Positions 9,845 through 19,979 of a stretch of DNA of 64,000 nucleotides are shown here, piece after piece (within the stretch, counting starts at the first letter, position 1; every line of letters begins with the position of its first letter). Source of the stretch: Nostoc piscinale CENA21 (GTDB lineage Bacteria > Cyanobacteriota > Cyanobacteriia > Cyanobacteriales > Nostocaceae); the NCBI RefSeq assembly GCF_001298445.1, contig NZ_CP012036.1, positions 3,315,351 to 3,379,350 of the forward strand, written 5' to 3'. The notes beneath the pieces are model-generated. The model had not been told where the DNA came from, did no database searches, and saw nothing but the letters and a program-made list of their open reading frames with translations. The position numbers were made by a program, and so were the translations under genes.

Positions 9845-10597
9845 ATGAAAATTATAAGTGCTGTTAAAGGCACAAAAATTAATCAAAAATTAGATAGCGA
9901 TCGCGTTAGTTTGTTTTGGGCGTTGGGCAGTATAAAATACCGAAAAACTAATTTGGTATATCTTATGTTCAAAGATAAATTACTTCAACGTTATGTTGGT
10001 GCGATCGCAGCTTTAGCTATGATTAGTTTGCTGAGTTCATGGACTGGATTACCATATCCCCATGACATCTCTAATTCCTGGGATGGATTTTTGTGGGGAA
10101 TGGCAGATCCAGTATTAGTCTTGGCTGAGTTCGTGAGTATCTTAGCCATCGGTTTACTCGCCGCCGGAACCCAGCGTTGTAGCTGGATAGCTATTGCGAT
10201 GATTTCAGCCAATATTTTTGGCACACTAATTACTCTCTGGCAAATCAATTTACCAGTGTCAGAAGTTGCGATCGCAATTGTGAGTGTTGCTTTTGGTATA
10301 GTGTTGGTGACAGCCAAACAGCCTAAGTTGTTCACGCTGCTGTTACTAACGGCGATCGCAGGTTTGTTTCAAGGTTATTTTAATAGTGAATCAATTATTG
10401 GGGCAGGAACAATGCCCTCAGTTATGTATATTGTCGGTGCAGCTTTGACGCAGTATGCAGTGGTAAAGAGTGTCAGCCAAATTGCTACTCAGGTGAGTCA
10501 AGCAGATTTATCCAGTATTCTGTCCAGAAAAATTAGTCTGTTAGGCTTTGCTATCTGCGCTCTTGGTTTTGTTTCATTGACTATTGGGAGTAACTAA
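9845..10597 (+). CDS. HupE/UreJ-like integral membrane protein
   Basis: 250 residues from the ATG at 9845; an internal ATG at 9965 (MFKDKLLQRY) would drop a hydrophilic 40-residue leader and may be the true start, since neither start has a good Shine-Dalgarno. The body has about six hydrophobic segments with the layout of the HupE/UreJ family (metal or urease/hydrogenase accessory permeases): a DGFLWGMADPVL stretch sits where the family's GxxHPxxGxDH motif is expected. The histidines of that motif are absent, so metal binding there is doubtful. It is convergent with the sugar transferase gene, only 5 bp between stops. Family call tentative. Confidence 0.5.
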   Translation: MKIISAVKGTKINQKLDSDRVSLFWALGSIKYRKTNLVYLMFKDKLLQRYVGAIAALAMISLLSSWTGLPYPHDISNSWDGFLWGMADPVLVLAEFVSILAIGLLAAGTQRCSWIAIAMISANIFGTLITLWQINLPVSEVAIAIVSVAFGIVLVTAKQPKLFTLLLLTAIAGLFQGYFNSESIIGAGTMPSVMYIVGAALTQYAVVKSVSQIATQVSQADLSSILSRKISLLGFAICALGFVSLTIGSN

Positions 10598-10602
10598 TTG
10601 AT

Positions 10603-11289
10603 TTAAAAAGCCCCAACTTTGCCAAAGATGACGTAGAAAGTCTTGGTAATCAACAACAAATCATATAATGGATGCCATTTTTCTTGGTAACGTAAGTCTA
10701 AATCAACTATTTGTTCAAAATCTTTGACGTGAGAACGACCATTAACTTGCCATTCACCAGTCAAACCCGGTTTGACATTCAAACGTTGCCAATGGCGTTG
10801 ATTATACTTAGCTACTTCATCAGCCGTAGGTGGACGGGTTCCCACCAAACTCATCTCACCTACCAGCACATTCCAAAATTGTGGCAACTCATCTAAGCTG
10901 GTACTGCGTAAAAAACGCCCGACTTTCGTAACTCGAAAGTCATGCTGATTTTTAAAGATTAATCCATCAGCTTCATTGTGAACAAGAGACTTGAGTCTTT
11001 CGGCATCATTAACCATTGAACGGAATTTACGGAGTTTGAAAGGTCGTCCTTGCAGTCCGTAACGTTCCTGAGCAAAGAAAATTGGGCCTGGACTATCGAG
11101 TTTAATGGCGATCGCTATCGGTATAAACACAATACCCAAAATTATTAAACCCACTAAACTCCCTAAAATATCTAAACAACGTTTGAATTTAGAATCTACG
11201 GAAGAGTGGGGTGTATCTAATTTCCAAACTCTGTCAGTAGGAACTTGACAAAGACTTTGCAATTGTGTTTGGTACATTAGTCTAGCCAA
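10603..11289 (-). CDS. Bacterial sugar transferase (polyprenyl-phosphate sugar-1-phosphate transferase)
   Basis: 228 residues, matching the catalytic half of the WbaP/WcaJ-type family (PF02397). After a short hydrophilic start there is one membrane segment (DILGSLVGLIILGIVFIPIA), then KLDSPGPIFFAQERYG, FKLRKFRSM, STSLDELPQFWNVL, MSLVGTRPP and VKPGLTGEWQVNGR, all canonical. The enzyme transfers a hexose-1-phosphate from UDP-sugar to undecaprenyl phosphate at the cytoplasmic membrane, starting exopolysaccharide or envelope polysaccharide synthesis. No other polysaccharide genes are adjacent, so the polymer cannot be named. The N-terminal multi-span region found in longer relatives is missing, as in the short family members. 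Confidence 0.92.
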   Translation of the reverse strand: MARLMYQTQLQSLCQVPTDRVWKLDTPHSSVDSKFKRCLDILGSLVGLIILGIVFIPIAIAIKLDSPGPIFFAQERYGLQGRPFKLRKFRSMVNDAERLKSLVHNEADGLIFKNQHDFRVTKVGRFLRSTSLDELPQFWNVLVGEMSLVGTRPPTADEVAKYNQRHWQRLNVKPGLTGEWQVNGRSHVKDFEQIVDLDLRYQEKWHPLYDLLLITKTFYVIFGKVGAF

Positions 11290-11731
11290 TTGTAATTAAC
11301 CAGGGGAAATTCACGGAAATTTACTCCAAAATATAAACTTTACCTTTTGCTACACAGGACTTTTTTAAGGTATATTTACTTAATCTTCATCAAGAAGACT
11401 AAATTGATGAAATTTTGTAAAATTTACACAAAATTTTTAGATATCTTTTAAAGAGTACTTAAGTATAAGTAAGATGTATAAAAAAAATGCCTAAATATCA
11501 AAATTAACTACTAATTGATTCATGTAAATTTCTGGCTAAACTGAAGTAGCTATGAAAAATCACTAAGTAGTAAGGACAATACATCCCTACAAAAGATTTG
11601 TTCAGACTAACTTCAGATGGCACTCTTGTATATCTGGGCAGATATCAGAGATTATCCATAAAGGCATAAGTAAAAAAAGATACTAAGGCTAAAGTTCAGG
11701 ACTAATAATTTTATGATGGGATGATGAAAAT
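11290..11731. other. Intergenic, no gene seen
   Basis: 442 bp, AT-rich, between the divergent sugar transferase and coiled-coil genes. I see homopolymeric A/T tracts but no convincing ORF, RNA or repeat. Confidence 0.4.
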
Positions 11732-12052
11732 ATGATTTCAGGTGGAGTCGAAGTTAAAGTTAGTCGCTTAGAATCGATTGTCGAGCAGATTGGCGAAGCT
11801 GTTCTTACTACTACGGAAACAATTGAAAGCCTTGCTGAAAGATTAGATCATCTGAGTTTACAAGTCGAGGCGCAAGGCAGGCAGTTACAACAACAAGGCA
11901 ATCAGATTTTTGCTTTGTGTGATACCATGCAAAACCTAGTGCAGTCTCAAGATTATACTGTGCAGAAACTCTCCCAACTCACCCAGACTTTAGAAAGGTT
12001 AACATCTTTGATACAAAGATTAGATAGAGAAGGAGTCAATAGTAAATATTGA
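11732..12052 (+). CDS. Small coiled-coil protein (106 aa)
   Basis: 106 residues with heptad-like spacing over most of the length (VSRLESIVEQIGEAVLTTTE, then LAERLDHLSLQVEAQGRQL and LSQLTQTLERLTSLIQRLD). No catalytic motif, signal or membrane span. It could be a structural or oligomerisation protein; I do not recognise a named family. It stands alone between two minus-strand genes. Confidence 0.6.
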   Translation: MISGGVEVKVSRLESIVEQIGEAVLTTTETIESLAERLDHLSLQVEAQGRQLQQQGNQIFALCDTMQNLVQSQDYTVQKLSQLTQTLERLTSLIQRLDREGVNSKY

Positions 12053-12175
12053 TAGCAGAAGGCAGAATAATTTTGGATTTGGGATTGGTTGATGACATTC
12101 ACCCAGTTTTTGAGACAAATGAATTTTCTGACTCCCCTAGCCTCCTGCTTTTGCCAGTCTTAATTTCTGATTTGC

Positions 12176-12856
12176 CTATACTCTTAACTGAGTAATGGCG
12201 ATATTGCCAGAAAAGCAAACATCCACATCACTACCAGGAGTGCGATCGCGTTTCCCATATTCCCCTACATAATAAAATTCATTGCCATTCACACGATAAT
12301 TAATGGGCAAAGCTTTATTGCAGGGTTGACAAAATACCATTTTGGGATCTAGTTCTCCTGGCTGTAAGTGGGGTAGATTCACATTCCAAAAACATCCAGA
12401 TTCGAGAGGTCGTTGAATTAAATCAGCTAACACTTCAGATGTTAATCTTGCCGCCAGTTCCCAGTCAAAATTTAGCTTGGCTTTGCGATAGTGAGAAATA
12501 GCTATCCCCGGAATCCCATTCATAGCAGCTTCTCGCACAGCAGCTACAGTCCCAGAAATATAAACATCTACACCCAGATTTCCACCCGCATTGATGCCAG
12601 ATAAGACCAGCTTGGTATCTGGACAAATTTGCGATATTGCTATTCTCACACAATCAGCCGGAGTGCCGGCGATCGCATATTCCTGCTCGGAACGCTGTTG
12701 AATATTTATAGAACGGGTTGTAGTAACTTGATGTCCACAACCTGATTGATGATCTTTAGGCGCAGCAACAATCACATTTTCACTGTTCACAGCCCGCAGC
12801 AACGCTTTGATTCCAGGCGCATCAATACCATCGTCGTTAGTCAAGATTATCGTCAT
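12176..12856 (-). CDS. surE: 5'/3'-nucleotidase SurE
   Basis: 226 residues. The N-terminal metal site ILTNDDGIDAPGI, the SGCGHQVT motif, GTPADCVRIA and SGINAGGNLGVDVYISGTVAA are diagnostic of SurE, a cytosolic metal-dependent phosphatase acting on nucleoside monophosphates. The protein is somewhat shorter than many SurE proteins but has all active-site motifs. Its start is 8 bp from the stop of the upstream response-regulator kinase gene, so they are probably co-transcribed; the pairing looks incidental. Confidence 0.93.
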   Translation of the reverse strand: MTIILTNDDGIDAPGIKALLRAVNSENVIVAAPKDHQSGCGHQVTTTRSINIQQRSEQEYAIAGTPADCVRIAISQICPDTKLVLSGINAGGNLGVDVYISGTVAAVREAAMNGIPGIAISHYRKAKLNFDWELAARLTSEVLADLIQRPLESGCFWNVNLPHLQPGELDPKMVFCQPCNKALPINYRVNGNEFYYVGEYGKRDRTPGSDVDVCFSGNIAITQLRV

Positions 12857-12864
12857 TTATCAGC

Positions 12865-14163
12865 CTAATGAATTGGAATAGTAATCGTAAATTCTGAACC
12901 CTTCTCTGGTACAGAATATACATCCAATTTACCTTGATGCTTTTCGACAATAATTTGATGGGCAATTGATAACCCTAAACCTGTACCTTGCCCAACTGCT
13001 TTAGTCGTAAATAAATGCTCAAATATTTTTTGCTGGATCTCAGCAGACATCCCCACGCCATTATCTTTAATCCGAATCAAAACATTCTGTTTATTTTCAC
13101 TCAGAGAAGTTGTAATCCAAATTCGATTCGGATGCTGCTCAATTTCACTATAGCTCCGCCCTATATTCGACTCTTCTAAAGCATCAATGGCATTAGTTAA
13201 AATGTTCATAAATACCTGATTCAACTGACCGCTAAAACAGGTCACAGAAGGTAAACTGCCATAATGTTTAATAACTTCAATTTCTGGGCGGATTTTGGAA
13301 GCTTTCAAGCGGTGTTTGAGAATCATAATTGTACTGTCAATACCATTATGAATATTACAGAAAACTTTCCGGTCTTGATCAGAGCGAGAAAAATTCCGCA
13401 GACTAGTACTGATGTTGCGAATGCGCTGAACTCCCTCTTTCATCGAAGTAATTAAATTAGGTAGGTCAGAGCGCATATAGTCTAAGTCTGTTTCCGCAAT
13501 TTCGGCTTGAATAGCAGCTACAGGTTCAGGATAGTTTTGCTGATAAAGGTCAATTATATTCATCAAATTATTGAAATAATTCGTAGCATGAGCCAGATTG
13601 CCATGAATACAACTCACAGGATTATTAATTTCGTGAGCAATACCTGCTACTAACTGACCTAAAGCCGACATTTTTTCTTTCTGAATTAATTGCAGTTGAT
13701 ATGCTTGTAAATCTTTTAAAGCTTGGGATAGTTCGGAGGTTCTTTCTGCGACTCTTTGTTCTAAAGTTTTAGTTAAATAACGCAGCTGTAAGTGGGTTTT
13801 AATTCTCGCTAATACTTCTTCTTTTTGACAAGGTTTAGTAATATAATCAACTGCTCCTAAGCTTAAACCCTTGACTTTAGTTTCTGTATCTGAAATTCCC
13901 GTCATAAAAATTACTGGGATATCTTGAGTTAAGGGGTCTGTTTTTAATTTTCGACAAGTTTCCAATCCATCGATTCCAGGCATCATTACATCTAGTAAAA
14001 TTAAATCTGGTAACTTATCTTGAATTTGCTGAAGTGCTTTTTCGCCATTTCTCGCTGTAGTTACACTAAATCCCGCATTAGTCAATGCGTCAGAAATAAT
14101 TTCTAGATTTGTGATAGTATCATCTACGATTAAAATTAAACTATTTTCTTGTAAATTCAGCAT
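12865..14163 (-). CDS. Response regulator-histidine kinase (REC-HisKA-HATPase)
   Basis: 432 residues. Residues ~8-125 are a receiver domain (LILIVDDTITN; phospho-acceptor Asp in LPDLILLDVMMPG; Lys in DYITKPCQKEE). A coiled linker follows, then a HisKA box GQLVAGIAHEINNPVSCIHG and an ATPase domain (NILTNAIDA, IKDNGVGMS, GTGLGLSIAHQI). No sensor or membrane part, so it is cytosolic and takes its input through the receiver. Architecture and HEINNP box are shared with the gene at 14494-15741, a likely paralogue. Probable partner: the membrane kinase at 15749-18533. Confidence 0.88.
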   Translation of the reverse strand: MLNLQENSLILIVDDTITNLEIISDALTNAGFSVTTARNGEKALQQIQDKLPDLILLDVMMPGIDGLETCRKLKTDPLTQDIPVIFMTGISDTETKVKGLSLGAVDYITKPCQKEEVLARIKTHLQLRYLTKTLEQRVAERTSELSQALKDLQAYQLQLIQKEKMSALGQLVAGIAHEINNPVSCIHGNLAHATNYFNNLMNIIDLYQQNYPEPVAAIQAEIAETDLDYMRSDLPNLITSMKEGVQRIRNISTSLRNFSRSDQDRKVFCNIHNGIDSTIMILKHRLKASKIRPEIEVIKHYGSLPSVTCFSGQLNQVFMNILTNAIDALEESNIGRSYSEIEQHPNRIWITTSLSENKQNVLIRIKDNGVGMSAEIQQKIFEHLFTTKAVGQGTGLGLSIAHQIIVEKHQGKLDVYSVPEKGSEFTITIPIH

Positions 14164-14493
14164 TGGGATGTTTTGGGTTGAGATATTAAAATCGGAATCA
14201 GCAAGTTGATAGCAGTCGCAAGTATAAAAACTCTAGAACGGTTAGCAAATATTTGGTTAAATATACGTAGGAAAAATTAAGATAGAGAGAAAGCCTGTAA
14301 CTACTATCCACTGTTAGTTATTTTTCCCAAAGCAGCAGCAGCAGTTACTATTGCTGTGAAAATTTTCTTCACCAACTCTGTGCTTTATGGCAAATTTACA
14401 ACAGCAATAGAAGAATCAGGATTTATAACAATCAATGCTGACTTCTCGATTCTGAATTCTGACTATATTATTTCTTTTCCAACCCAATGAACT
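14164..14493. other. Intergenic, no gene seen
   Basis: 330 bp between two same-strand kinase genes, long enough for a separate promoter for the 12865-14163 gene. No ORF, RNA or clear hairpin recognised. Confidence 0.4.
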
Positions 14494-15741
14494 TCAGAAA
14501 CTTCCTTGGTAAATGGGAATGGTGATCACAAATTTAGCGCCTGCTCCTGGTGAAGCATCCACTTCTAAAGCGCCTCCGTGTTTTTCCACAATGATTTCCT
14601 GCGCGATCGCTAACCCTAAACCAGTACCTTTACCTAGGGGTTTGGTGGTAAAAAAATGCTCAAACATTCTCTGCCTTACATCCACAGACATCCCAATACC
14701 ATTATCAGCAATTTCAATCAACACAGATTTTTGATCACTGGTAACTTTTGTGCTGATCCAAATAGTTGGAGTTTGCTCACTTGCATTTGACTCTTGCTTT
14801 TCTATCAACTCATCAATAGCATCAATGGCATTTGCTAACAGATTCATCAAAACTTGGTTAATTTTGCCTGCATAGCATTCTACTAAAGGTAAATTACCAT
14901 ATTTCTTCACAACCTCAATCGCCGGACGTGTGGCTGTGCCTTTCATCCGACTGCTTAAAATTACCAAAGTGCTATCAATACCTTCATGCAAGTCAAATGC
15001 CTGATATTCTGTGTCATCTAATCGAGAAAATAAACGGAGCGATCGCACAATTTGTTCCACACGTTCCGACCCCTTCTTCATCGAAGATAAAAGTTGCGGT
15101 AAGTCTTGCTTGAGAAAATCTATCTCTATTTTCTTCGAGAAAGTTTGAATTTCTGGAGTCGCACTTGCTAAATTCTTTTCATACAATTCTAGTAATTTCA
15201 ATAAATCATCAATATATCTTTCAGCGTGAATTAAATTACCACAAATAAAATTAACTGGATTATTAATCTCATGAGCAATCCCAGCTACTAATTGTCCCAA
15301 AGCAGACATTTTTTCTTCCTGCGCTAACCTTAACTGCGTTCGCCGCAGTTCTAAATGAACATTAATTCTCGCCAATACTTCTTCATGTTCAATTGGTTTA
15401 GTAATATAATCTACTGCGCCCAATTGTAATCCCTTGATTTTATTAACTGGCTCTGATAGTGCAGTCATAAATATAATCGGAATATCTTTCGTTTTTGGGT
15501 TTGTTTTTAAAATCCGACAAGTTTCAAACCCATCCATGCCCGGCATCATCACATCTAATAAAATTAAATTTGGTATTGCCTCCTCTACTTTTTCTAAGGC
15601 ACTTTTACCATTTTTAGCCACAGAAACTCTGTAACCAGCTTGAGTTAATATTTCCAATAAAATTTTGATATTAATTGGAACATCATCAACAACGAGAATC
15701 GAATTATTAGGTATATTATTCATCGAATATTTATTAAACAA
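14494..15741 (-). CDS. Response regulator-histidine kinase (REC-HisKA-HATPase)
   Basis: 415 residues. Receiver at ~15-130 (SILVVDDVPINIKILLEIL; Asp in LILLDVMMPGMDGFE; Lys in DYITKPIEHEE), HisKA box GQLVAGIAHEINNPVNFICG, and ATPase motifs NLLANAIDAIDE, IADNGIGMS, GKGTGLGLAIAQEI. Two start Met are possible (15741 or the MNN six codons later). It follows the membrane hybrid kinase by 7 bp, so it is almost surely in the same operon and a candidate next step in a phosphorelay. Paralogue of 12865-14163. Confidence 0.88.
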   Translation of the reverse strand: MFNKYSMNNIPNNSILVVDDVPINIKILLEILTQAGYRVSVAKNGKSALEKVEEAIPNLILLDVMMPGMDGFETCRILKTNPKTKDIPIIFMTALSEPVNKIKGLQLGAVDYITKPIEHEEVLARINVHLELRRTQLRLAQEEKMSALGQLVAGIAHEINNPVNFICGNLIHAERYIDDLLKLLELYEKNLASATPEIQTFSKKIEIDFLKQDLPQLLSSMKKGSERVEQIVRSLRLFSRLDDTEYQAFDLHEGIDSTLVILSSRMKGTATRPAIEVVKKYGNLPLVECYAGKINQVLMNLLANAIDAIDELIEKQESNASEQTPTIWISTKVTSDQKSVLIEIADNGIGMSVDVRQRMFEHFFTTKPLGKGTGLGLAIAQEIIVEKHGGALEVDASPGAGAKFVITIPIYQGSF

Positions 15742-15748
15742 ATGTTTA

Positions 15749-18533
15749 TTAATTTAAGTAAATTTTTAGCATTTCTACAATAGCTTCATCTTCAAAATCT
15801 TCAACTAATTTTGAAATTTTATTAGTAAAAATTGCATATTTATGATCTAAGTTTTGAATCCGATTTATCTCTTCTTGAATTCCCATCACATAACCAGCTT
15901 TAGCAGCTTGATATAAATTCATTAGTTCGGTTGCAGGCGGAAAAATTATTTCCTCATTCACATTGTCAGTAATCTCAATAGATGGCTGGCTATTTGCATA
16001 AATCCAATCTAAATTTAAATATAATTTCAGTTGAGCAAATAGTTCCTCAGCTTGTACAGGCTTAGGTAGAAAATCATTACAGCCTGCTTCTAAACTTTGG
16101 ATGCGGTTTAAGGTAAATACACTCGCAGAAGACGCAATAATCACTATTTCTGCAAACTCTGGTTGACTACGTAGATTTTGTGTCATGTGTACCCCATCCA
16201 TTATGGGCATTTCTAAGTCAGTAATAATTAAATCTGGTTGATACTCTTGTGCTTGAGTAATACCTTCCTTACCATTCAGAGCTTCAATTACACAAAATCC
16301 CAGGGGTTTGAGTAAATTTACAATCACAGCCCGATTATCGGCAACATCATCTACCACCAAAATTGTTTTTTGATTTCCTTTGTATCTAATGATGTGATTG
16401 CTACCTTTGTCAAGATGTGGAACCGCAGATGATACACAATCTTTAACTTTTGGTAAATCTAGATCAAACCAAAATTTGCTCCCTTGACCATAGTGGCTTT
16501 CTACTTGAATTTGGCTCCCCATCATTTCTACAATTTGACAGCTAATAGCCAGACCTAAGCCTGTTCCTTCTACCTTTTGATAACTATCTCCTACCTGTTC
16601 AAAAGGTAGGAAAATTTTCTGTAATTCTTCTAAGGATATGCCAACTCCAGTATCTTCAACTTGAAATCTGATCGTGCTACATGGATAATCTGTAGTCAAT
16701 ACATCAATTTCAATTACTTCTACACTGAACTTCACTGCACCATTCTCTGTAAATTTGATGGCATTTCCTAACAGGTTCAGCAATACTTGGCGTAATCTTT
16801 TTTCATCTGCATTAATAACGCTTGGAATCAAATCACTGATGTGATAGCTAAAAGGGAGGTTTTTTTTGCTCTGCTTTAATTCGGCAGATATCATATACAC
16901 CTAATAGAAAATCATGGAACTTAAATGTATGAGGGTATAATTCTAGTTTTTTCGATTCAATTTTGGCAATATCTAAAATATCATTGATTAACATTAATAA
17001 ATGAGAGCCACAGTGATAAATAGTTTGAATGGCATTTTGTTGTGTAGGGCTGGCTGTGCTATCTCGTTGGAGAATTTGTGCATAGCCAAGAATCCCATTC
17101 AAAGGTGTGCGAAGTTCATGACTTATATTGGCAATAAATTCGCTTTTTGCTTGGTTGGCAGTATCAGCAGCTTCTTTGGCGGTTTTTAATTCTTTGGTTC
17201 TTAGTTCAACACGTTCTTCTAGCTCTTGATTGGTGTTTTCTAAAGCTGTGAAAAAATCATTTAATTGTCCTGCCATTTTATTAAATGATTGAGCTAGAAT
17301 ACTGATTTCTTTTACACCAGAAAATTTAACTGTTTGGTCAAGATTTCCAGAGGCGATCGCACTACTAGCTTGTGTTAAATCTAAAATAGGTTGGGTAATC
17401 CAACGAGCCGTATATATTCCCAAAACTGTAGCAACAACCAATGCGCCTACACAAAGCAAAATAGTCGTATTATTGTTAGCGTCTATTTCTGCCATAAAGT
17501 CAGTTTCTGGCACAATCACAACTACTAGCCAATCTAATCCTAATTTATCTTGCCAAGGTGTGACCTTCACAAACTGCCGTTCACCTTGAAGTTTTAATGT
17601 AAACTGTTGCGTATTATGAATTTGTTGAAAACTACCAAACTTTTGCTGTAAATAATCAGCAATACCTTTGATTAAATGATTATTACTATTAAATACTGAT
17701 AGTCTATGTGCTTTACCATCAATTACATTATATGGTGCTTCATTAGTCGAAGAACCAACAATTAGTCCAGACCTTTCTAAAAGGAAGACTTTTCCTTGTT
17801 TACCAAATTTTAAATCTTGTAAAAAATTGCTAATTTGCGTGAGCAATAAATCTACACTCAGTATACATACAATATTCTTAGAGTCATCATATAGCGGATA
17901 ACTAGAAGATATAGAAAAAATTTCTGGTTTATCTTCCCATTGATAAATTTGACTCCACACTGGTCTACCTATTTTGACTGCGTCAGCATACCAAGCTTCT
18001 ACACGCGGATCATAATCTTTGATCGCTGTTAATTGATCACGATTTCCTTGATTATCTGTGGTATAAACATAAAGTTTACCTAGGCTATTTTTCTCAGAGA
18101 CTTCATTAATTAAAAGTTCACCATTATCTAAACGTTCAACCCCGATAAATTCACCTTTAGGATTAGCAAAGCTAATATAGCCAATGTTAAACACTCGCAT
18201 TTGTTTCCAGAAATAGCGACTTGCCACCTGATAGTCTTGGAGATTCAATATTCCTAGGTTGATGGCTGCTAAATTAATTCGATTAACCTGATGTGGAGTG
18301 GCTAGGTATGTATTTAGATGCTGTTCTACAAGTCCATTCACTTTGGTAGTTAGCTGATCTGCAAGGTTATTAACGGCTTTTTGACCGTTTTTAAATGATA
18401 AATAACCTACTAAACTAACTGCGGCAAAAATTTGCAGTACAAAGGGTACAACCAAAATCAGTCGCAAAGGCAACTTAGATGAACGCAGAATACCAAAATG
18501 CTTCATAATCTTCTGAATAGTGAGAATTTTCAA
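15749..18533 (-). CDS. Membrane hybrid histidine kinase (Cache-HAMP-HisKA-HATPase-REC), frameshifted at an A8 run
   Basis: The first frame (18533-16848) encodes a TM segment (LILVVPFVLQIFAAVSLVGY), a large periplasmic dCache-like sensor, a second TM (TTILLCVGALVVATVLGIYT), HAMP, coiled coil and HisKA (KSEFIANISHELRTPLNGIL). The second frame (16900-15749) begins before DEKRLRQVLLNLLGNAIKF and carries the ATPase (VEDTGVGIS, GTGLGLAIS) and a receiver (Asp in DLIITDLEMPIMDG). Removing one A from the coding-strand A8 run at 16860-16867 joins them as AEQKNLPFSYHISD, the expected family text. The repaired protein is ~927 residues. As written, a kinase lacking its ATP-binding domain is made from 18533. 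Ligand unknown. Confidence 0.82.
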
Positions 18534-19156
18534 CTACATACCTATAATTAGGTTGCCCATTCTCCCAGTCTCAGTATCATCAGTTATTACTATCTACTGA
18601 CTAATACTTAAGAAATTTTCTACAGACAACTGATGAATTTACTAATAAATAACTTTTTATGTTTAATTATCTTAAAATACAGGGTTCGACAACCGTAATT
18701 ATAATGAAATTAATTTTGGATAAATCAAATATATATCTGGAGAATGATTTTATTTTAATTAGGTCAAATGGTGTATCTTTTTTCTTTTAAAAAGTTTAGA
18801 ATACCGATACCAACCAACTGAAGCAATCTCAAAGTTATCGATAAATATTTCTTTTACTTTATTTAATCACCTCGTAAAAGTAGTCATTGAGTTCAATTTT
18901 CCAGATGTTGATAAACGGATAATATCAACATAATAAAAGACCAATCATTGCAAATGTCACCAATCTTTTGAGTAATGAAAATAGCCGAAAAGACATGCTA
19001 AATCTAAGAAAATAACTTTTGTTAGCTATATACCTATTTGTTTTTATGCAAGGTATATGTACAAAAGTTCGTTCTGTCTTGTCCTATTTTTTGACTCCAT
19101 ATTCACTGGAATTCAGTTAAATTGCCATTTTATAATCAGAACCAGTAACCAAAAGT
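18534..19156. other. Intergenic region with one inverted repeat
   Basis: 623 bp, AT-rich, between divergent genes (kinase operon and 19157 gene). It contains GTTGATA (18907-18913) and TATCAAC (18923-18929), a perfect 7-bp inverted repeat with 9-bp spacer that could be an operator. No ORF or RNA recognised. Confidence 0.35.
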
Positions 19157-19885
19157 ATGCAGCAAGTTTTGGCATTAATCGAAACTAAAAAACAAGAATT
19201 TGCTAATTTGCCTTTATTCTCTTTTATGCAAAATCAAAGCATACACCCCAAAGATAGGCTTTGTTTTGCGCCACTAATTGTGCCTTTGGCTATGGGTTTT
19301 GGTGAATTATGTAACTATGTTTTCCGCGAAGAACCAACGACTAACAAGGTTCAAGCCTTACTAAACCGACATACATACGAAGAACATTTTCATTGGCAAT
19401 GGTTGTTAGAAGATTTAGAAAAGCTTGATCTGCATCATTGTTCTAAATTAACTGATGCAATGTTATTTAGCTTTGGTGATGCTACTTTGAAATCACGCAA
19501 TGTCTGTTATCAACTACATCATCATAGTTTCCAGGCAGATCCTGTTGTTAAATTTGCAGCAATGCAAGTTGCTGAAGCCACAGCCAATGTGTTTTTTAAT
19601 GTCTCACAGCCAGTAGCTTTGGAATTAAAGGCAATCACAGGTAAGGAGTATCGTTATTTTGGGATGTGTCATTTACACGAAGAAGAACATCACCATATCA
19701 ATACCCCAAACATTGTGAGTTTCTTTCAACAAATAGAACTGAATGATCAGCAAAGACAGCAAGCCCTACTTGCAGTAGAGGCAATCTTTACAGCTTATAC
19801 AGAAGCAATGATTTCTTTTTTGGACTTTGCCAAACAACAAATGTCAATACAGCAAACTAAAATTATGGTGGAATCAGTTAACTAG
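19157..19885 (+). CDS. Histidine-rich all-helical protein, possibly heme-oxygenase/TenA-like fold
   Basis: 242 residues, predicted all-helical and cytosolic. Two clusters of potential metal ligands stand out: RHTYEEHFHW (residues 71-80) and CHLHEEEHHHINTP (171-184), with further His pairs at 93-94 and 121-123. The spacing of H/E clusters on separate long helices resembles heme-oxygenase-like or diiron oxidase proteins, but I do not recognise a named family. It has its own long upstream region and a strong terminator-like hairpin downstream, so it is probably monocistronic. Function unknown. Confidence 0.6.
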   Translation: MQQVLALIETKKQEFANLPLFSFMQNQSIHPKDRLCFAPLIVPLAMGFGELCNYVFREEPTTNKVQALLNRHTYEEHFHWQWLLEDLEKLDLHHCSKLTDAMLFSFGDATLKSRNVCYQLHHHSFQADPVVKFAAMQVAEATANVFFNVSQPVALELKAITGKEYRYFGMCHLHEEEHHHINTPNIVSFFQQIELNDQQRQQALLAVEAIFTAYTEAMISFLDFAKQQMSIQQTKIMVESVN

Positions 19886-19928
19886 TGTAGGAAACTTTGA
19901 GTTTAGTCAAAAGTTCAATTCTTTCCAT

Positions 19929-19965
19929 AAAAAAGAGATAGCTATGATCTAACTATCTCCTTTTT
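19929..19965. terminator. Bidirectional terminator hairpin
   Basis: GAGATAG (19935-19941) pairs with CTATCTC (19953-19959), extended by flanking A-run and T-run that pair with each other. It sits between convergent genes ending at 19885 and 19980, fitting intrinsic termination on both strands. Confidence 0.7.
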
Positions 19966-19979
19966 GATCAATGTTCCAA

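Noticed and set aside
9991..10335. 114-codon minus-strand ORF
   Set aside because: Antisense shadow of the HupE/UreJ-like membrane protein.
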